Assembly: GCF_022397955.1 (NCBI RefSeq) | Contig: NZ_JAKEUQ010000008.1 | Coordinates: forward strand, 94,994-158,993 | Length of the DNA stretch: 64,000 bases | Source of the DNA: Vibrio sp. Isolate32 | GTDB taxonomy: Bacteria; Pseudomonadota; Gammaproteobacteria; Enterobacterales; Vibrionaceae | Direction of reading: 5' to 3' | Shown: piece by piece, positions 32,083 to 40,539 of the stretch | Numbering within the stretch: position 1 is the first letter of the stretch | Layout: the number at the start of each line of letters is the position of its first letter | The notes under the pieces: generated by a model | What the model was told of the DNA's origin: nothing | Database searches by the model: none | What the model saw: only the letters and a program-made list of their open reading frames with translations | Made by a program: the position numbers and the translations under genes

Positions 32083-32109
32083 ATATCGACCAATTCAGAT
32101 AAAGCTTTA
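32083..32109 (-). promoter_or_regulatory. Sigma-28 (FliA) promoter of the upstream flagellin
   Basis: On the minus strand: TAAAGCTT, 11-base spacer, GTCGATAT. The -35 element matches the consensus at 7 of 8 positions and the -10 at 6 of 8; it stands about 45 bases before the ATG. Confidence 0.78.
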
Positions 32110-32117
32110 ATAAAAAA

Positions 32118-32133
32118 GGAGCCCTGAGGCTCC
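32118..32133 (-). terminator. Terminator of the DyP peroxidase transcript
   Basis: GGAGCC pairs with GGCTCC around a 4-base loop; on the minus strand a T-run (TTTTTT) follows. It ends just before the flagellin promoter. Confidence 0.7.
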
Positions 32134-32158
32134 CTTTGTTTATTCTTTTTGAGACGAC

Positions 32159-33082
32159 TTACTTAATCGTTAATGCGCTCAACATCTCAGTTGAAGGAGC
32201 AAAGTAGTAAGCACCTGTCACTGCCTTAGTAAAGCGAAGCAGTTGGTCTGTTTTGCCATCGGTTACGCCGTACATGCTCTCTAACATCGCATCAAAGTTA
32301 TGACGAACATTACAGTAAGCAATGAACAGTAGACCATGGTCACCCGTTGCCGTGCCGTAAGGTAGGCTGTGACGAACGATCTTAAGGCCTTTGCCTTCTT
32401 CTTTGATATCTACACGACCAACGTGAGACGCAGCTGGAACATCATCGAGCTCGATTGAATCAGGCTTAGTACGACCAACCACTTTTTCTTGCGCCGATAC
32501 ATTCAATCGATTCCAAGCTGGAAGGTTATGAACAAAACGCTGCACCATCACGTAGCTACCGCCTGCAAATTCGCCTTCAGGAACAATAGCCACTTCTGCG
32601 CGTTGTGCGTCTTTCGGGTTTTCAGTACCGTCGACGAAATCCGTCATATCACGAGAATCTAGGAAGCGGTAACCGTAAGTTTCATCAACCACTTCAACGT
32701 CTGCCGCTACTTCAGATAGCAATTTACGTAAGATGAAAAAGTGCAGATCGTGTCGGTTTGAATGGCAATGGATTAACACATCAGCTGGCGTGCTAGGTGC
32801 GGTAACATCGCCTTCGCCAAGCGCAGGGAAGTCAATCAAGTCAGTTGGAGCTGCTTGCTCGAACTTGTCCCAAAACGCCTTAGAGAACGCAACTGAAGCC
32901 GTCAGGTTCGCATCTGGTTGAGTTTGGTTTAGCTCTTCAATTAGCGCTGGAATCTTTTGGATTTCAGATAATACATTAGCAGTATTAGCATTCACTTTCA
33001 GTTGAACGTAAAGAGCAAAAGGCCCAGCTTCAGGCAAAATAGCACTTTGAACGTTAGGCTGCTCATTTGAGACATTAAGCAT
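32159..33082 (-). CDS. DyP-type haem peroxidase (YfeX-like)
   Basis: A 307-residue dye-decolourising-type peroxidase of the cytoplasmic YfeX subgroup, with no signal peptide. The distal motif reads DFVDGTENP (D151 is the catalytic Asp), so the first Gly of the usual GXXDG is Asp here. The proximal haem His is probably H220 (ASHVGRVD). Conserved GLKIVRHSLPYG and LLFIAYCN segments follow. The physiological substrate of the subgroup is not settled. The DUF2919 gene upstream recalls the E. coli yfeX-yfeZ neighbourhood. Confidence 0.92.
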   Translation of the reverse strand: MLNVSNEQPNVQSAILPEAGPFALYVQLKVNANTANVLSEIQKIPALIEELNQTQPDANLTASVAFSKAFWDKFEQAAPTDLIDFPALGEGDVTAPSTPADVLIHCHSNRHDLHFFILRKLLSEVAADVEVVDETYGYRFLDSRDMTDFVDGTENPKDAQRAEVAIVPEGEFAGGSYVMVQRFVHNLPAWNRLNVSAQEKVVGRTKPDSIELDDVPAASHVGRVDIKEEGKGLKIVRHSLPYGTATGDHGLLFIAYCNVRHNFDAMLESMYGVTDGKTDQLLRFTKAVTGAYYFAPSTEMLSALTIK

Positions 33083-33147
33083 AGATTATTCCTTCCAGTT
33101 TTAGCTTCTAAGTATAATTGTGAATGGGACAAATGTTTTGATGAGAA

Positions 33148-33624
33148 TCAGTCTTCGTGCTCAACCACTTTAAAGCAATCCCGTGCTGCATGGCTATTGG
33201 TTAGATAAAGCGCTAACCACAGCAGCAACAATAAAGTCAGACCATTTGACCAACGGAACCAACCGTTATCCAAATAGATTAAATAAATCGTATGGGAGGC
33301 CTGCGCTAAAATAGCAGCCATGGTCACCCAACGTCCCCATGACACCACTTTATTGAGGCGCTTTCTCTCTGGAGATCTTAGCCCAAATAACCACATCAGT
33401 AACAAGCTAGGGACACTCAAGGCAATCCCAACATAAAACATGTGATGATCCGGATAGATGATCTCGAGAATATCGGTTCCCGACTCTCTACTTGCACCTG
33501 CAACGATGAAAACGACGAGAGCTTTCGCAAGAAACAGCCAACCTAACCATAATAAGATTGGTGCCTTTAAGAAGCCGTGCTTGTCGTATTGTTCTATGGA
33601 GTACCGCACAAATCTCACTTTCAC
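33148..33624 (-). CDS. DUF2919 (YfeZ-like) membrane protein
   Basis: A 158-residue protein with four hydrophobic segments and the family opening RYSIEQYDKHGFLKAP. Function unknown. The start is uncertain: GTG at 33,624 gives MKVRFVRYS, while GTG at 33,609 would begin at the residue most family members start with; neither has a strong ribosome site. It lies 65 bases before the DyP gene on the same strand. Confidence 0.8.
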   Translation of the reverse strand: MKVRFVRYSIEQYDKHGFLKAPILLWLGWLFLAKALVVFIVAGASRESGTDILEIIYPDHHMFYVGIALSVPSLLLMWLFGLRSPERKRLNKVVSWGRWVTMAAILAQASHTIYLIYLDNGWFRWSNGLTLLLLLWLALYLTNSHAARDCFKVVEHED

Positions 33625-33719
33625 TTGTTTTCAAACCAACACTTTAACGCAAATCATTCATACTTAGTTAGGTTTACGTTATCTTATTGGTTAATACGTT
33701 TTTAATTATCGAACTCAGT

Positions 33720-34064
33720 ATGAAAAAGAAAACTAATACACCATCTGTTGAATCTCAACAAGAGGCACTGAAGATAGCCAAAGCGACTCAAAGGCCAGCT
33801 CAAACCAAAGAACAAACCAAATTGATTGCTCAGGGTATTGAGAAAGGCATCGCGCTTTACAAGAAACAACAGAAAGAACGCAACCGCCAAGCAGATAAAG
33901 CAAAGAAACGCGTACAAAAAGAAAAGCAAACTCAACAAGCGGCTATAGAACAAGAGCACAGTGCAACATCGAGTGTTGAAGCGACATCAAATCACTCAAG
34001 TAAATTGCCATGGATACTATTAATCGCGAGCTGGGTAGGTTTTGCGATTTATTTGATGCAATAA
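33720..34064 (+). CDS. DUF2956 protein
   Basis: A 114-residue protein with a highly charged Lys/Gln-rich helical part (SQQEALKIAKATQRPAQTKEQ, then long Lys/Arg/Gln coiled stretches to about 85) and one C-terminal membrane helix (WILLIASWVGFAIYLM). This tail-anchored layout is the DUF2956 family found in vibrios; no function is known. I start at 33,720 (MKKKTNT) rather than 33,687. Confidence 0.78.
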   Translation: MKKKTNTPSVESQQEALKIAKATQRPAQTKEQTKLIAQGIEKGIALYKKQQKERNRQADKAKKRVQKEKQTQQAAIEQEHSATSSVEATSNHSSKLPWILLIASWVGFAIYLMQ

Positions 34065-34076
34065 CAGGACAAACTT

Positions 34077-34409
34077 ATGAAAAAGGAATGGATGGCACTA
34101 GCAGTGAGTAGCATGCTGTTGGGGTGTACCACACCCACTTCAGTACCTCATGACGAGGCAGACGGTGTGAGAATGGATTATCACGGCATCATTAATATCG
34201 ACCAGTGTGAGTATAAAGGGGAAGTCACTGGTAGCGAAGGCCATTGGTACAGCTACCTGTTTTACCCGAATGATACCTTGATTCAGGGTGCGATGAATGA
34301 GCTTAAAACCAACGCGATCCAGCTTGGTGCAGATACGGTCATCTTTACCCTACCTCAAGATTTTTCCACTTCAGTTACCATGCTTGGTACCGCTTATCTT
34401 TGTAAGTAG
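34077..34409 (+). CDS. DUF4156-type small lipoprotein
   Basis: A 110-residue protein with a signal peptide and lipobox (SMLLGCTT; Cys16). The body (QCEYKGEVTGSEGHWYSYLF, then MNELKTNAIQLGADTVIF) fits the DUF4156 envelope lipoproteins. Two further cysteines could pair in the periplasm. It follows the DUF2956 gene by 12 bases and is probably co-transcribed. Function unknown. Confidence 0.82.
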   Translation: MKKEWMALAVSSMLLGCTTPTSVPHDEADGVRMDYHGIINIDQCEYKGEVTGSEGHWYSYLFYPNDTLIQGAMNELKTNAIQLGADTVIFTLPQDFSTSVTMLGTAYLCK

Positions 34410-34440
34410 TTAGCCTCTCTTTTAGCCGCCCCCAAAAAGA

Positions 34441-34460
34441 AAGCCAGCTTTCGCTGGCTT
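34441..34460. terminator. Terminator between the DUF4156 and winged-helix genes
   Basis: AAGCCAGC pairs with GCTGGCTT around TTTC. On the minus strand TTTCTTTTT follows. It overlaps the last codons of the minus-strand gene. Confidence 0.75.
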
Positions 34461-34752
34461 ATGCACTAAATCCAAGGCTTGTTGCTATATCGCCCTTTCG
34501 TTCGAGAACCCACTGACTGTCAAATGGTCCCCAGTCGGATAACTGGTAATAGCCATCATTATGACGTCGCCCATCTTGAACAAACATAAGTTCGATACCG
34601 ATCCCCGGTAACGCCTTGAGTACATCTTGAATAGTACGACGAGGCCAACCCGTTTTTTCGATGAGTTTAGGCACATTTGGCCTATCAAGGCTTTCAACTA
34701 ACAATGCTAAATATAGCCGCCTTGCAAAAACAGGACTCAACTCCATTGACAC
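34459..34752 (-). CDS. Small winged helix-turn-helix protein
   Basis: A 97-residue protein. Residues 8-60 look like a winged helix (RRLYLALLVESLDRPNVPKL, then TGWPRRTIQDVLKALPGIG as recognition helix), followed by a wing (ELMFVQDGRRHNDGYYQLSDWG). No ligand domain is present. Similar small HTH proteins occur in vibrios but I know no characterised member. Monocistronic. Confidence 0.7.
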   Translation of the reverse strand: MSMELSPVFARRLYLALLVESLDRPNVPKLIEKTGWPRRTIQDVLKALPGIGIELMFVQDGRRHNDGYYQLSDWGPFDSQWVLERKGDIATSLGFSA

Positions 34753-34952
34753 CTCCTATATATGTGCAACTCAATTATTTCTTTTTTCGCTGACAACATG
34801 TTGAGGCTGATCAATAAGTCTCCAATAGTGACATTTTCTTACTGTTTTTTTTTCGCTCAATGAAATATTCCTCACTCTATTTTGTCTGAATTGCCGCTTC
34901 CTGATAGGATTCAACTCATAACAATGAAAGAAAATCACCCAGAGGAAGAATA

Positions 34953-35300
34953 ATGACTATCACAATGTTTGGTATCCCAAATTGCGACACGATTAAAAAA
35001 GCAAAGAAATGGCTCGAAGCTGAAGGTATCGAGTTCGAATTTCACGATTATCGCAAACAAGGCATCACTGAGGAGTTGGTAACAAGCTTCTGTTCAGAAC
35101 TTGGCTGGGAGCTAGTACTAAACAAACGTGGCACGACTTATCGTCAGCTTTCTCAAGAGCAAAAAGACACGTTAACAGAACAAACGGCAATCACTCTGCT
35201 TGTTGAACAACCAGCGATGATCAAGCGCCCTATTTTGAAAGTCGATGGCAAACTTCACATTGGCTTTAAAGCTGACCAATACGCAGCTATTTTTGCGTAA
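34953..35300 (+). CDS. yffB: ArsC/Spx-family protein YffB
   Basis: A 115-residue thioredoxin-fold protein of the ArsC-like YffB group. It keeps one N-terminal cysteine in GIPNCDTIKKAKKWL and the conserved NKRGTTYRQL and IKRPILKVDG segments. It is not a proven arsenate reductase; E. coli-type YffB binds glutathione. It stands before dapE as in E. coli. Confidence 0.9.
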   Translation: MTITMFGIPNCDTIKKAKKWLEAEGIEFEFHDYRKQGITEELVTSFCSELGWELVLNKRGTTYRQLSQEQKDTLTEQTAITLLVEQPAMIKRPILKVDGKLHIGFKADQYAAIFA

Positions 35301-35312
35301 TCAGCAATTTAC

Positions 35313-35353
35313 GCAATAAGCAATAAGCAATAAGCAATAAGCAATAAGCAATA
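35313..35353 (+). repeat. Heptanucleotide tandem repeat (GCAATAA, five perfect copies plus a partial one)
   Basis: Five unbroken GCAATAA units start at 35,313, and a sixth runs as GCAATA before changing. It lies in the 140-bp gap between yffB and dapE, about 90 bases before the dapE start. Such heptamers change length by slippage. Confidence 0.9.
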
Positions 35354-35440
35354 TTAGAACAGATAACAAGGCGTTGAGCGTGCTCTGTTCAACGCCTGAA
35401 ATTAATGACTCGACGTTTTATTTAAACAAGGAATTCAAGG

Positions 35441-36577
35441 ATGACAGATAGCCCAACTTTGGCTCTGGCAAAAGACCTCATTAGCCGTCAATCGGTAACC
35501 CCTGAAGATGCGGGCTGCCAAGAACTGATGATTAATCGCTTAAAAGCACTCGGTTTTGAAATCGAAGTAATGGTATTTGAGGATACGACGAACTTCTGGG
35601 CTCGCCGAGGTACTGAAGCACCTCTGTTTGCTTTTGCAGGCCACACAGACGTGGTACCAGCCGGTCCAATCGAACAATGGAACACCAAGCCATTTGAGCC
35701 AACCATTGTTGATGGCTACTTACACGGTCGTGGTGCGGCAGACATGAAAGGTTCTCTAGCTTCAATGATTGTTGCTGTTGAGCAATTCATTGAGAAATAT
35801 CCAGACCATTCAGGCTCAATTGGCTTCCTTATCACCTCTGATGAAGAAGGCCCATTCATCAACGGTACGGTACGTGTTGTTGAAGCTCTGATGGCACGCG
35901 GTGAGAACATCGACATGTGTATCGTTGGTGAACCATCAAGCACTGAGTTTGTTGGCGATGTGGTGAAAAACGGCCGTCGTGGCTCTATCACCGGCGATCT
36001 AACGATCAAAGGTACACAAGGTCATGTTGCTTACCCTCACCTAGCGAATAACCCGGTACATAGCTCTCTGCTCGCAATTCACGAGCTAGCGACGACGGAA
36101 TGGGACCAAGGTAATGACTACTTCCCACCAACCAGTTTCCAGATCCCGAATGTGAGTGCGGGTACTGGCGCGTCTAACGTGATTCCAGGTGAGTTTAATG
36201 TTCAGTTTAACCTTCGTTTTAGCACAGAGTTAAGCAATGACGTTATCGTTGAGCGCGTGACAACAACGCTCGATAAATACGATTTCGAATACGATCTTAA
36301 GTGGACCTTCAATGGTGACCCGTTCCTAACAGACGCAGGCTCACTACTCGATGCGATTGTTGATGCTGTTGGTCACGTTAATGATGTTAAACCAGCGCTG
36401 CTGACAACCGGCGGTACGTCTGATGGTCGCTTCATTGCCCGCATGGGTGGACAGGTGGTTGAACTTGGCCCAGTAAACGCGACCATTCACAAGGTTAACG
36501 AATGCGTGAAAGTAGCGGATTTAGAGAAGCTAACTGACATGTACGAAAGAACGTTAGTGAACTTGTTCGCTAAATAA
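35441..36577 (+). CDS. dapE: Succinyl-diaminopimelate desuccinylase
   Basis: Zinc enzyme of the lysine/diaminopimelate pathway, releasing succinate from N-succinyl-L,L-DAP. The M20 family metal and catalytic residues are present: [10 protein letters not shown] (H68), [17 protein letters not shown] and the C-terminal NATIHKVNE histidine. The 378 residues match the E. coli enzyme in size. The ribosome site is AAGGA. Its partner gene dapA lies in this window at 38,732. Confidence 0.96.
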   Translation: MTDSPTLALAKDLISRQSVTPEDAGCQELMINRLKALGFEIEVMVFEDTTNFWARRGTEAPLFAFAGHTDVVPAGPIEQWNTKPFEPTIVDGYLHGRGAADMKGSLASMIVAVEQFIEKYPDHSGSIGFLITSDEEGPFINGTVRVVEALMARGENIDMCIVGEPSSTEFVGDVVKNGRRGSITGDLTIKGTQGHVAYPHLANNPVHSSLLAIHELATTEWDQGNDYFPPTSFQIPNVSAGTGASNVIPGEFNVQFNLRFSTELSNDVIVERVTTTLDKYDFEYDLKWTFNGDPFLTDAGSLLDAIVDAVGHVNDVKPALLTTGGTSDGRFIARMGGQVVELGPVNATIHKVNECVKVADLEKLTDMYERTLVNLFAK

Positions 36578-36621
36578 ATCTTTCCTAGCGAAGTATCAGT
36601 TCCAAACATTAGAGACGCGTT

Positions 36622-37296
36622 ATGACACCAGAGCAGCTTACCGGACAATCAGATTCTCACCTGGCACCGACACTCATTGGTACTAAGACCTTCTTGGTAC
36701 ACAGTGACGTTATCGATGACCTAAACAGTTTGATTGAAGCTGCTCAGCTTGCTGGCTTTAAAATGGAGATCGCCAGTGGCTTTCGTGACTATGACAGGCA
36801 ATCTCTGATTTGGAACCGCAAGTTTTCTGGTGAAGCCCCGCTCTTAGATTCAAATAGCCAACCACTTGATGCTTCAACACTCACTGAACATCAAAAGCTA
36901 TCGGCGATTCTGAGGTGGTCTGCGCTTCCTGGAGCGAGTCGACACCATTGGGGTTGTGACTTCGATGTGTTTGCTCGTAACCACCTTCCAGAAGGTGCAC
37001 AGCTGCAATTAGAGCCATGGGAATACCTTACTGGCCACCAGCAAGTGTTTTATCAATGGCTCTCTGCGAATGCTGCACAATTTGGGTTCTTTTTCCCGTA
37101 TAGCCAAGACCTTGGTGGTGTGGCGATAGAACCTTGGCATATTAGCCATCGTAACGTTTCGGAGCTGTGTTTATCACAGTTATCCCCGACTTTACTTGGC
37201 AAGCAGCTCAAATCTAAGCCAGTATTAGGGTATGAGATTATTATGGAGCAGCTAGACGATATCTATGCGCGCTTCGTAGCAAACATCAGCCATTAG
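36622..37296 (+). CDS. M15-family D-alanyl-D-alanine carboxypeptidase (VanY-like)
   Basis: A 224-residue peptidase of family M15. Zinc-binding motifs are SGFRDYDRQ, SRHHWGCDFDVF (His and Asp ligands) and EPWHIS (third ligand). No signal peptide is evident at the N-terminus, which starts MTPEQLTGQ; action in the cytoplasm or by another route is therefore unclear. It follows dapE by 45 bases, and the DUF2897 gene follows by 8. Confidence 0.85.
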   Translation: MTPEQLTGQSDSHLAPTLIGTKTFLVHSDVIDDLNSLIEAAQLAGFKMEIASGFRDYDRQSLIWNRKFSGEAPLLDSNSQPLDASTLTEHQKLSAILRWSALPGASRHHWGCDFDVFARNHLPEGAQLQLEPWEYLTGHQQVFYQWLSANAAQFGFFFPYSQDLGGVAIEPWHISHRNVSELCLSQLSPTLLGKQLKSKPVLGYEIIMEQLDDIYARFVANISH

Positions 37297-37304
37297 GAGC
37301 GCTT

Positions 37305-37511
37305 ATGTTAGAGTGGCTTACAAACCCTTGGGTGATCATCATCATCGTGGTTAGCGTTGTGGTAGGTAACATCGCAGCTCTAAAACAGACAGCTAATATG
37401 GACCTCGGAAAAACAAGCCGTAGCAAACGAGAGAGCGACTTGGACAAGCTCAATCGTCTAGATAAGCAGAACCAAGAGAAAGCTCAATCGAAAGAGACCA
37501 AAGGTAGCTAA
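37305..37511 (+). CDS. DUF2897 small membrane protein
   Basis: A 68-residue protein with one N-terminal membrane helix (NPWVIIIIVVSVVVGNIAAL) and a charged cytoplasmic tail rich in Lys, Asp and Gln. Family DUF2897; no known function. E. coli has a different small membrane protein (YpfN) in the same place after dapE. Confidence 0.8.
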   Translation: MLEWLTNPWVIIIIVVSVVVGNIAALKQTANMDLGKTSRSKRESDLDKLNRLDKQNQEKAQSKETKGS

Positions 37512-37533
37512 TCTTACGGTCAAACGAACACAA

Positions 37534-37560
37534 AAAAGAGGACACAATGTGTCCTCTTTT
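37534..37560 (+). terminator. Terminator of the dapE cluster
   Basis: A perfect 12-bp stem (AAAAGAGGACAC with GTGTCCTCTTTT) with an AAT loop and T-run. Confidence 0.9.
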
Positions 37561-37592
37561 TATTTGTTTACACTGAAACATTGGCTGAACTA

Positions 37593-37618
37593 AAAGGGCC
37601 TATTTTCCGAGGCCCTTT
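37593..37618 (-). terminator. Terminator of bamC
   Basis: AAAGGGCCT pairs with AGGCCCTTT across an 8-base loop, next to the bamC stop codon on the minus strand. Confidence 0.75.
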
Positions 37619-37635
37619 AGTCAATTAAGCTTTGC

Positions 37636-38682
37636 TTACTCAGCTTTCGCCGCTTTGTCATCTTTGGTTTGGTCTGCAACGTGCGCTAGAACAGGAACCA
37701 GTGACTTAAGTAGCTCTTCTTCTACTGGCTTACCTGATGCGTCCGTCAAGTTAATTGACGTACGGTTACCAAGGTCACCAAATAGGAAGTTGTATGTACC
37801 TGGTGCTAGATCAACAGGCTGTAAACCAACCTCTTCCCAGAACTCATCATCTGGCGCAGCGTACTTAGCTTTCACTGTACCCTGAGACTGGTTACGCTCT
37901 TCAAGCTCAAAGCCCATCGCCGGCAACAAGGTCGGCAGACGCTGCCAGAATACGTTGTATGGCGTACGAGCAATAATCACAGGGAAACCACTACGGTCAG
38001 AGCCCATAGAGATAGGAATACGCTTCACTAGCTCTTGTGCTTTCAGTGCCGCTTCAGCACGAAGGTTTTCATCGTACTTAGCCATCACTAAGTTGGTTAG
38101 GAAAGCGTTGTAACGTTCTTTGTTGGTTGCCGTTACTGGCTTCTCTTCGTTGCCTTCACGCCAATCAATAAGATTAATCTTGAAGCCATGACGGTTGTTC
38201 GCTTGGAAACGAGAGATAGAGTAGCGGCTGCCAATCTCTACGTCTTCGTCTTCAGAAACCCAAGTAACCCAATCGGTCTCAATCTCATTCTCAGACTGTT
38301 CACGAATACCAATACCACGTTGAGCTAACATGTCGACAGCCGTTTGCCATACACGGTCTGCTTCTTCAGCACGAAGCAGCCATAACGTTACTTCACCGTT
38401 TTGACGCTCCGCACGAGCACCAGGGATCAATTCAAGAACCTGTTGTGGTGGACGAATATCCACGGAAGGGCCTACACCACCAGTGAAGTCACCGCTTGGA
38501 ATGTCATAATTTGGGTAGAACTGAGGCTGAGCATCTTCAGGCAGCTGCCATTGTGAAAACTCAGGTGTTTCTAAGTATTCGAAATCATCTTTGGCTTGAC
38601 GACGTTGAGTCGGGCTGCCAGAACATGCTGTAAGAACGAAAACAGCCAGTGACCCAATCACTAGCTGGTGAGAATACTTCAT
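37636..38682 (-). CDS. bamC: Outer-membrane assembly lipoprotein BamC
   Basis: Lipoprotein subunit of the beta-barrel assembly machine. The signal peptide ends at the lipobox (VLTACSGS, Cys20). An unstructured N-terminal region binds BamD, then two helix-grip domains follow (about 95-215 and 225-335). 348 residues against 344 in E. coli. It is the second gene after dapA, as in E. coli. Confidence 0.94.
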   Translation of the reverse strand: MKYSHQLVIGSLAVFVLTACSGSPTQRRQAKDDFEYLETPEFSQWQLPEDAQPQFYPNYDIPSGDFTGGVGPSVDIRPPQQVLELIPGARAERQNGEVTLWLLRAEEADRVWQTAVDMLAQRGIGIREQSENEIETDWVTWVSEDEDVEIGSRYSISRFQANNRHGFKINLIDWREGNEEKPVTATNKERYNAFLTNLVMAKYDENLRAEAALKAQELVKRIPISMGSDRSGFPVIIARTPYNVFWQRLPTLLPAMGFELEERNQSQGTVKAKYAAPDDEFWEEVGLQPVDLAPGTYNFLFGDLGNRTSINLTDASGKPVEEELLKSLVPVLAHVADQTKDDKAAKAE

Positions 38683-38731
38683 TTATACTCCTAAATGCCG
38701 AAGGTTCGCTTCGGCATCACTTCATACGTTT

Positions 38732-39610
38732 TTAGTAAATACACGCTTCAGTCATTGCTTGAGCAACAACAGGTTGAGCTGGTTCTGACAGTTCAGTCAG
38801 AGGCAGACGTAAGCCACCTTCAGCAATCAGACCCATTTTATGAACCGCCCATTTTACGGGAATAGGGTTAGACTCAACGAACAAATTCTTATGTAGAGGC
38901 ATCAAACGCTCATTGATCGCTTCTGCTTCTTCAAACTTACCTTCTTTCGCAAGTTTGAACATAGTAGCCATATCCGCCGCTGCAACGTTATTCGTTACAG
39001 AAATCACGCCATCGCCACCACGCTTAACAAATTCTAGACCTGTTAAGTCATCACCACTTAGTAAGATAAAATCTTCGCCACAAAGTTCACGGTGAATTGC
39101 AATTCTGTCGAGATCACCCGTCGCATCTTTAAGTGCAACAATGTTTTCGATCTCAGAAAGGCGAGCAACTGTCTCTGGTAATAGGTCTACAGCAGTACGA
39201 CCCGGTACATTGTATAGGATTTGAGGAACGTCACTTACTTCAGCAATCGCTTTGTAGTGTTGGTACAAACCTTCTTGAGTCGGTTTGTTGTAGTAAGGCG
39301 TTACGCTCAGACAACCCGCAATACCAGAACCGTTCAATAAACGGCTGAATAGCACTGACTCGTGCGTAGCATTAGCGCCTGTACCTGCGATAACTGGGAT
39401 ACGACCATCAGCAAATTCAACGATCTTATTGACGACTTTGACATGCTCTTCAATTGTGAGTGTTGAAGACTCACCTGTTGTGCCAACCGCAACCAGACCA
39501 TCACTACCTGCAGCAACATGGTGCTCAACTAACTTTTTAAGGCTGTCGAAATCCACTTCGCCATCTGCGTTAAATGGCGTGACTAGCGCAACGATACTTC
39601 CTGAAAACAT
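38732..39610 (-). CDS. dapA: 4-hydroxy-tetrahydrodipicolinate synthase
   Basis: Condenses pyruvate with aspartate semialdehyde in the first committed step to diaminopimelate and lysine. T44 and T45 (GTTGESST), the tyrosine in LYNVPGRT and the Schiff-base lysine in VALKDATGD are all present. I start at 39,610 ([13 protein letters not shown]), preceded by GGGAGA, giving 292 residues as in E. coli. The longer frame from 39,667 has no such support. Confidence 0.96.
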   Translation of the reverse strand: MFSGSIVALVTPFNADGEVDFDSLKKLVEHHVAAGSDGLVAVGTTGESSTLTIEEHVKVVNKIVEFADGRIPVIAGTGANATHESVLFSRLLNGSGIAGCLSVTPYYNKPTQEGLYQHYKAIAEVSDVPQILYNVPGRTAVDLLPETVARLSEIENIVALKDATGDLDRIAIHRELCGEDFILLSGDDLTGLEFVKRGGDGVISVTNNVAAADMATMFKLAKEGKFEEAEAINERLMPLHKNLFVESNPIPVKWAVHKMGLIAEGGLRLPLTELSEPAQPVVAQAMTEACIY

Positions 39611-39984
39611 GTCTATCTCCCTTAATTTATTCTTTTTGCATGTTACTGTAAGCCAATCAATAAACACAAGACATTAAAGTGGCTTAGCGGCAACATCGGT
39701 ATGAAATATTGTCGTATGTTTGAGGTTAAACGGCTTATAACGCCGTTCAGCCAATAATTTGGATAACCTGAGCTCAATCTAACGGATAGGAAACCCGTCG
39801 ATGTCAGTATCAGGTAAGCTGTGCAGCCACTCGACAAACTTGCGTTTCCGCGTTTTAGATATTCTTATCATTTGTTGCCTGTTAGACGCAAGATGAGTCA
39901 TAAAAAGCCCCGCTCGCACGCTTATTCCTCTTGCTAACTGTGCTAACATGCATGAATCAATGGAATATATAGAGACGTGATTTT
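39611..39984. other. Divergent spacer between dapA and gcvR
   Basis: 374 bases with the promoters of both genes. The middle carries a possible 30-codon minus-strand frame (39,779-39,871). No terminator, operator or RNA gene is clear. Confidence 0.45.
39779..39871 (-). CDS. Possible 30-residue basic small protein
   Basis: ATG at 39,871 gives MIRISKTRKRKFVEWLHSLP and on to DGFPIR before a TAG stop. The composition is protein-like (basic start, acidic middle) and AGG lies 7 bases upstream. No family is recognised; it could be a leader-type frame, a gene remnant or chance. Confidence 0.25.
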   Translation of the reverse strand: MIRISKTRKRKFVEWLHSLPDTDIDGFPIR

Positions 39985-40527
39985 ATGACTCAACATCTAG
40001 TAATCACAGCTGTGGGCACAGATCGCCCAGGTGTTTGTAACCAAGTGGTTCACTTGGTCACTCAATCAGGCTGTAACATTATTGATAGCCGTATCGCCCT
40101 ATTTGGCGAAGAATTTACGCTTATCATGCTACTGTCTGGTAAAGCAAACAACATCACCCGTGTTGAAACCACCCTGCCCTTGCTTGGCCAAGAGCACGAC
40201 TTGATTACGATTATGAAGCGAACCTCTCCGCACGATGTGGTAGAGAACTCCTACACGCTAGAAGTGTTCGTTGAGTCAGATGACAAACTCGGCCTGACCG
40301 AGCAGTTCACACAGTTCTTTGCAGACCGAGACATCGGCCTCGACTCGCTGAGCGCACAAACGATCAATAAATCTAAAGTCCAGCTCGACAACGACCAATT
40401 CCATATCTCTATTACCGCTTCTGTGCAGTCAGAATGTAATTTGATGCAGCTACAAGAAGAATTCAACTCGCTGTGTCAGAGCCTATCAGTCCAAGGCTCG
40501 CTCAACTTTATTAAAAACAGTCTTTAA
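39985..40527 (+). CDS. gcvR: Glycine cleavage system regulator GcvR
   Basis: A 180-residue protein with two ACT domains (about 3-75: LVITAVGTDRPGVCNQVVHL; about 90-175: LEVFVESDDKLGLTEQFTQFF). GcvR acts by protein contact with GcvA to repress the gcv operon when glycine is low. Divergent to dapA and followed 12 bases later by bcp, an order also found in E. coli. Confidence 0.92.
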   Translation: MTQHLVITAVGTDRPGVCNQVVHLVTQSGCNIIDSRIALFGEEFTLIMLLSGKANNITRVETTLPLLGQEHDLITIMKRTSPHDVVENSYTLEVFVESDDKLGLTEQFTQFFADRDIGLDSLSAQTINKSKVQLDNDQFHISITASVQSECNLMQLQEEFNSLCQSLSVQGSLNFIKNSL

Positions 40528-40539
40528 AAAGGAAATATC

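Noticed and set aside
39643..39837. 64-codon minus-strand frame upstream of dapA
   Set aside because: Overlaps the dapA promoter region; composition is not protein-like, unlike the shorter frame at 39,779-39,871.
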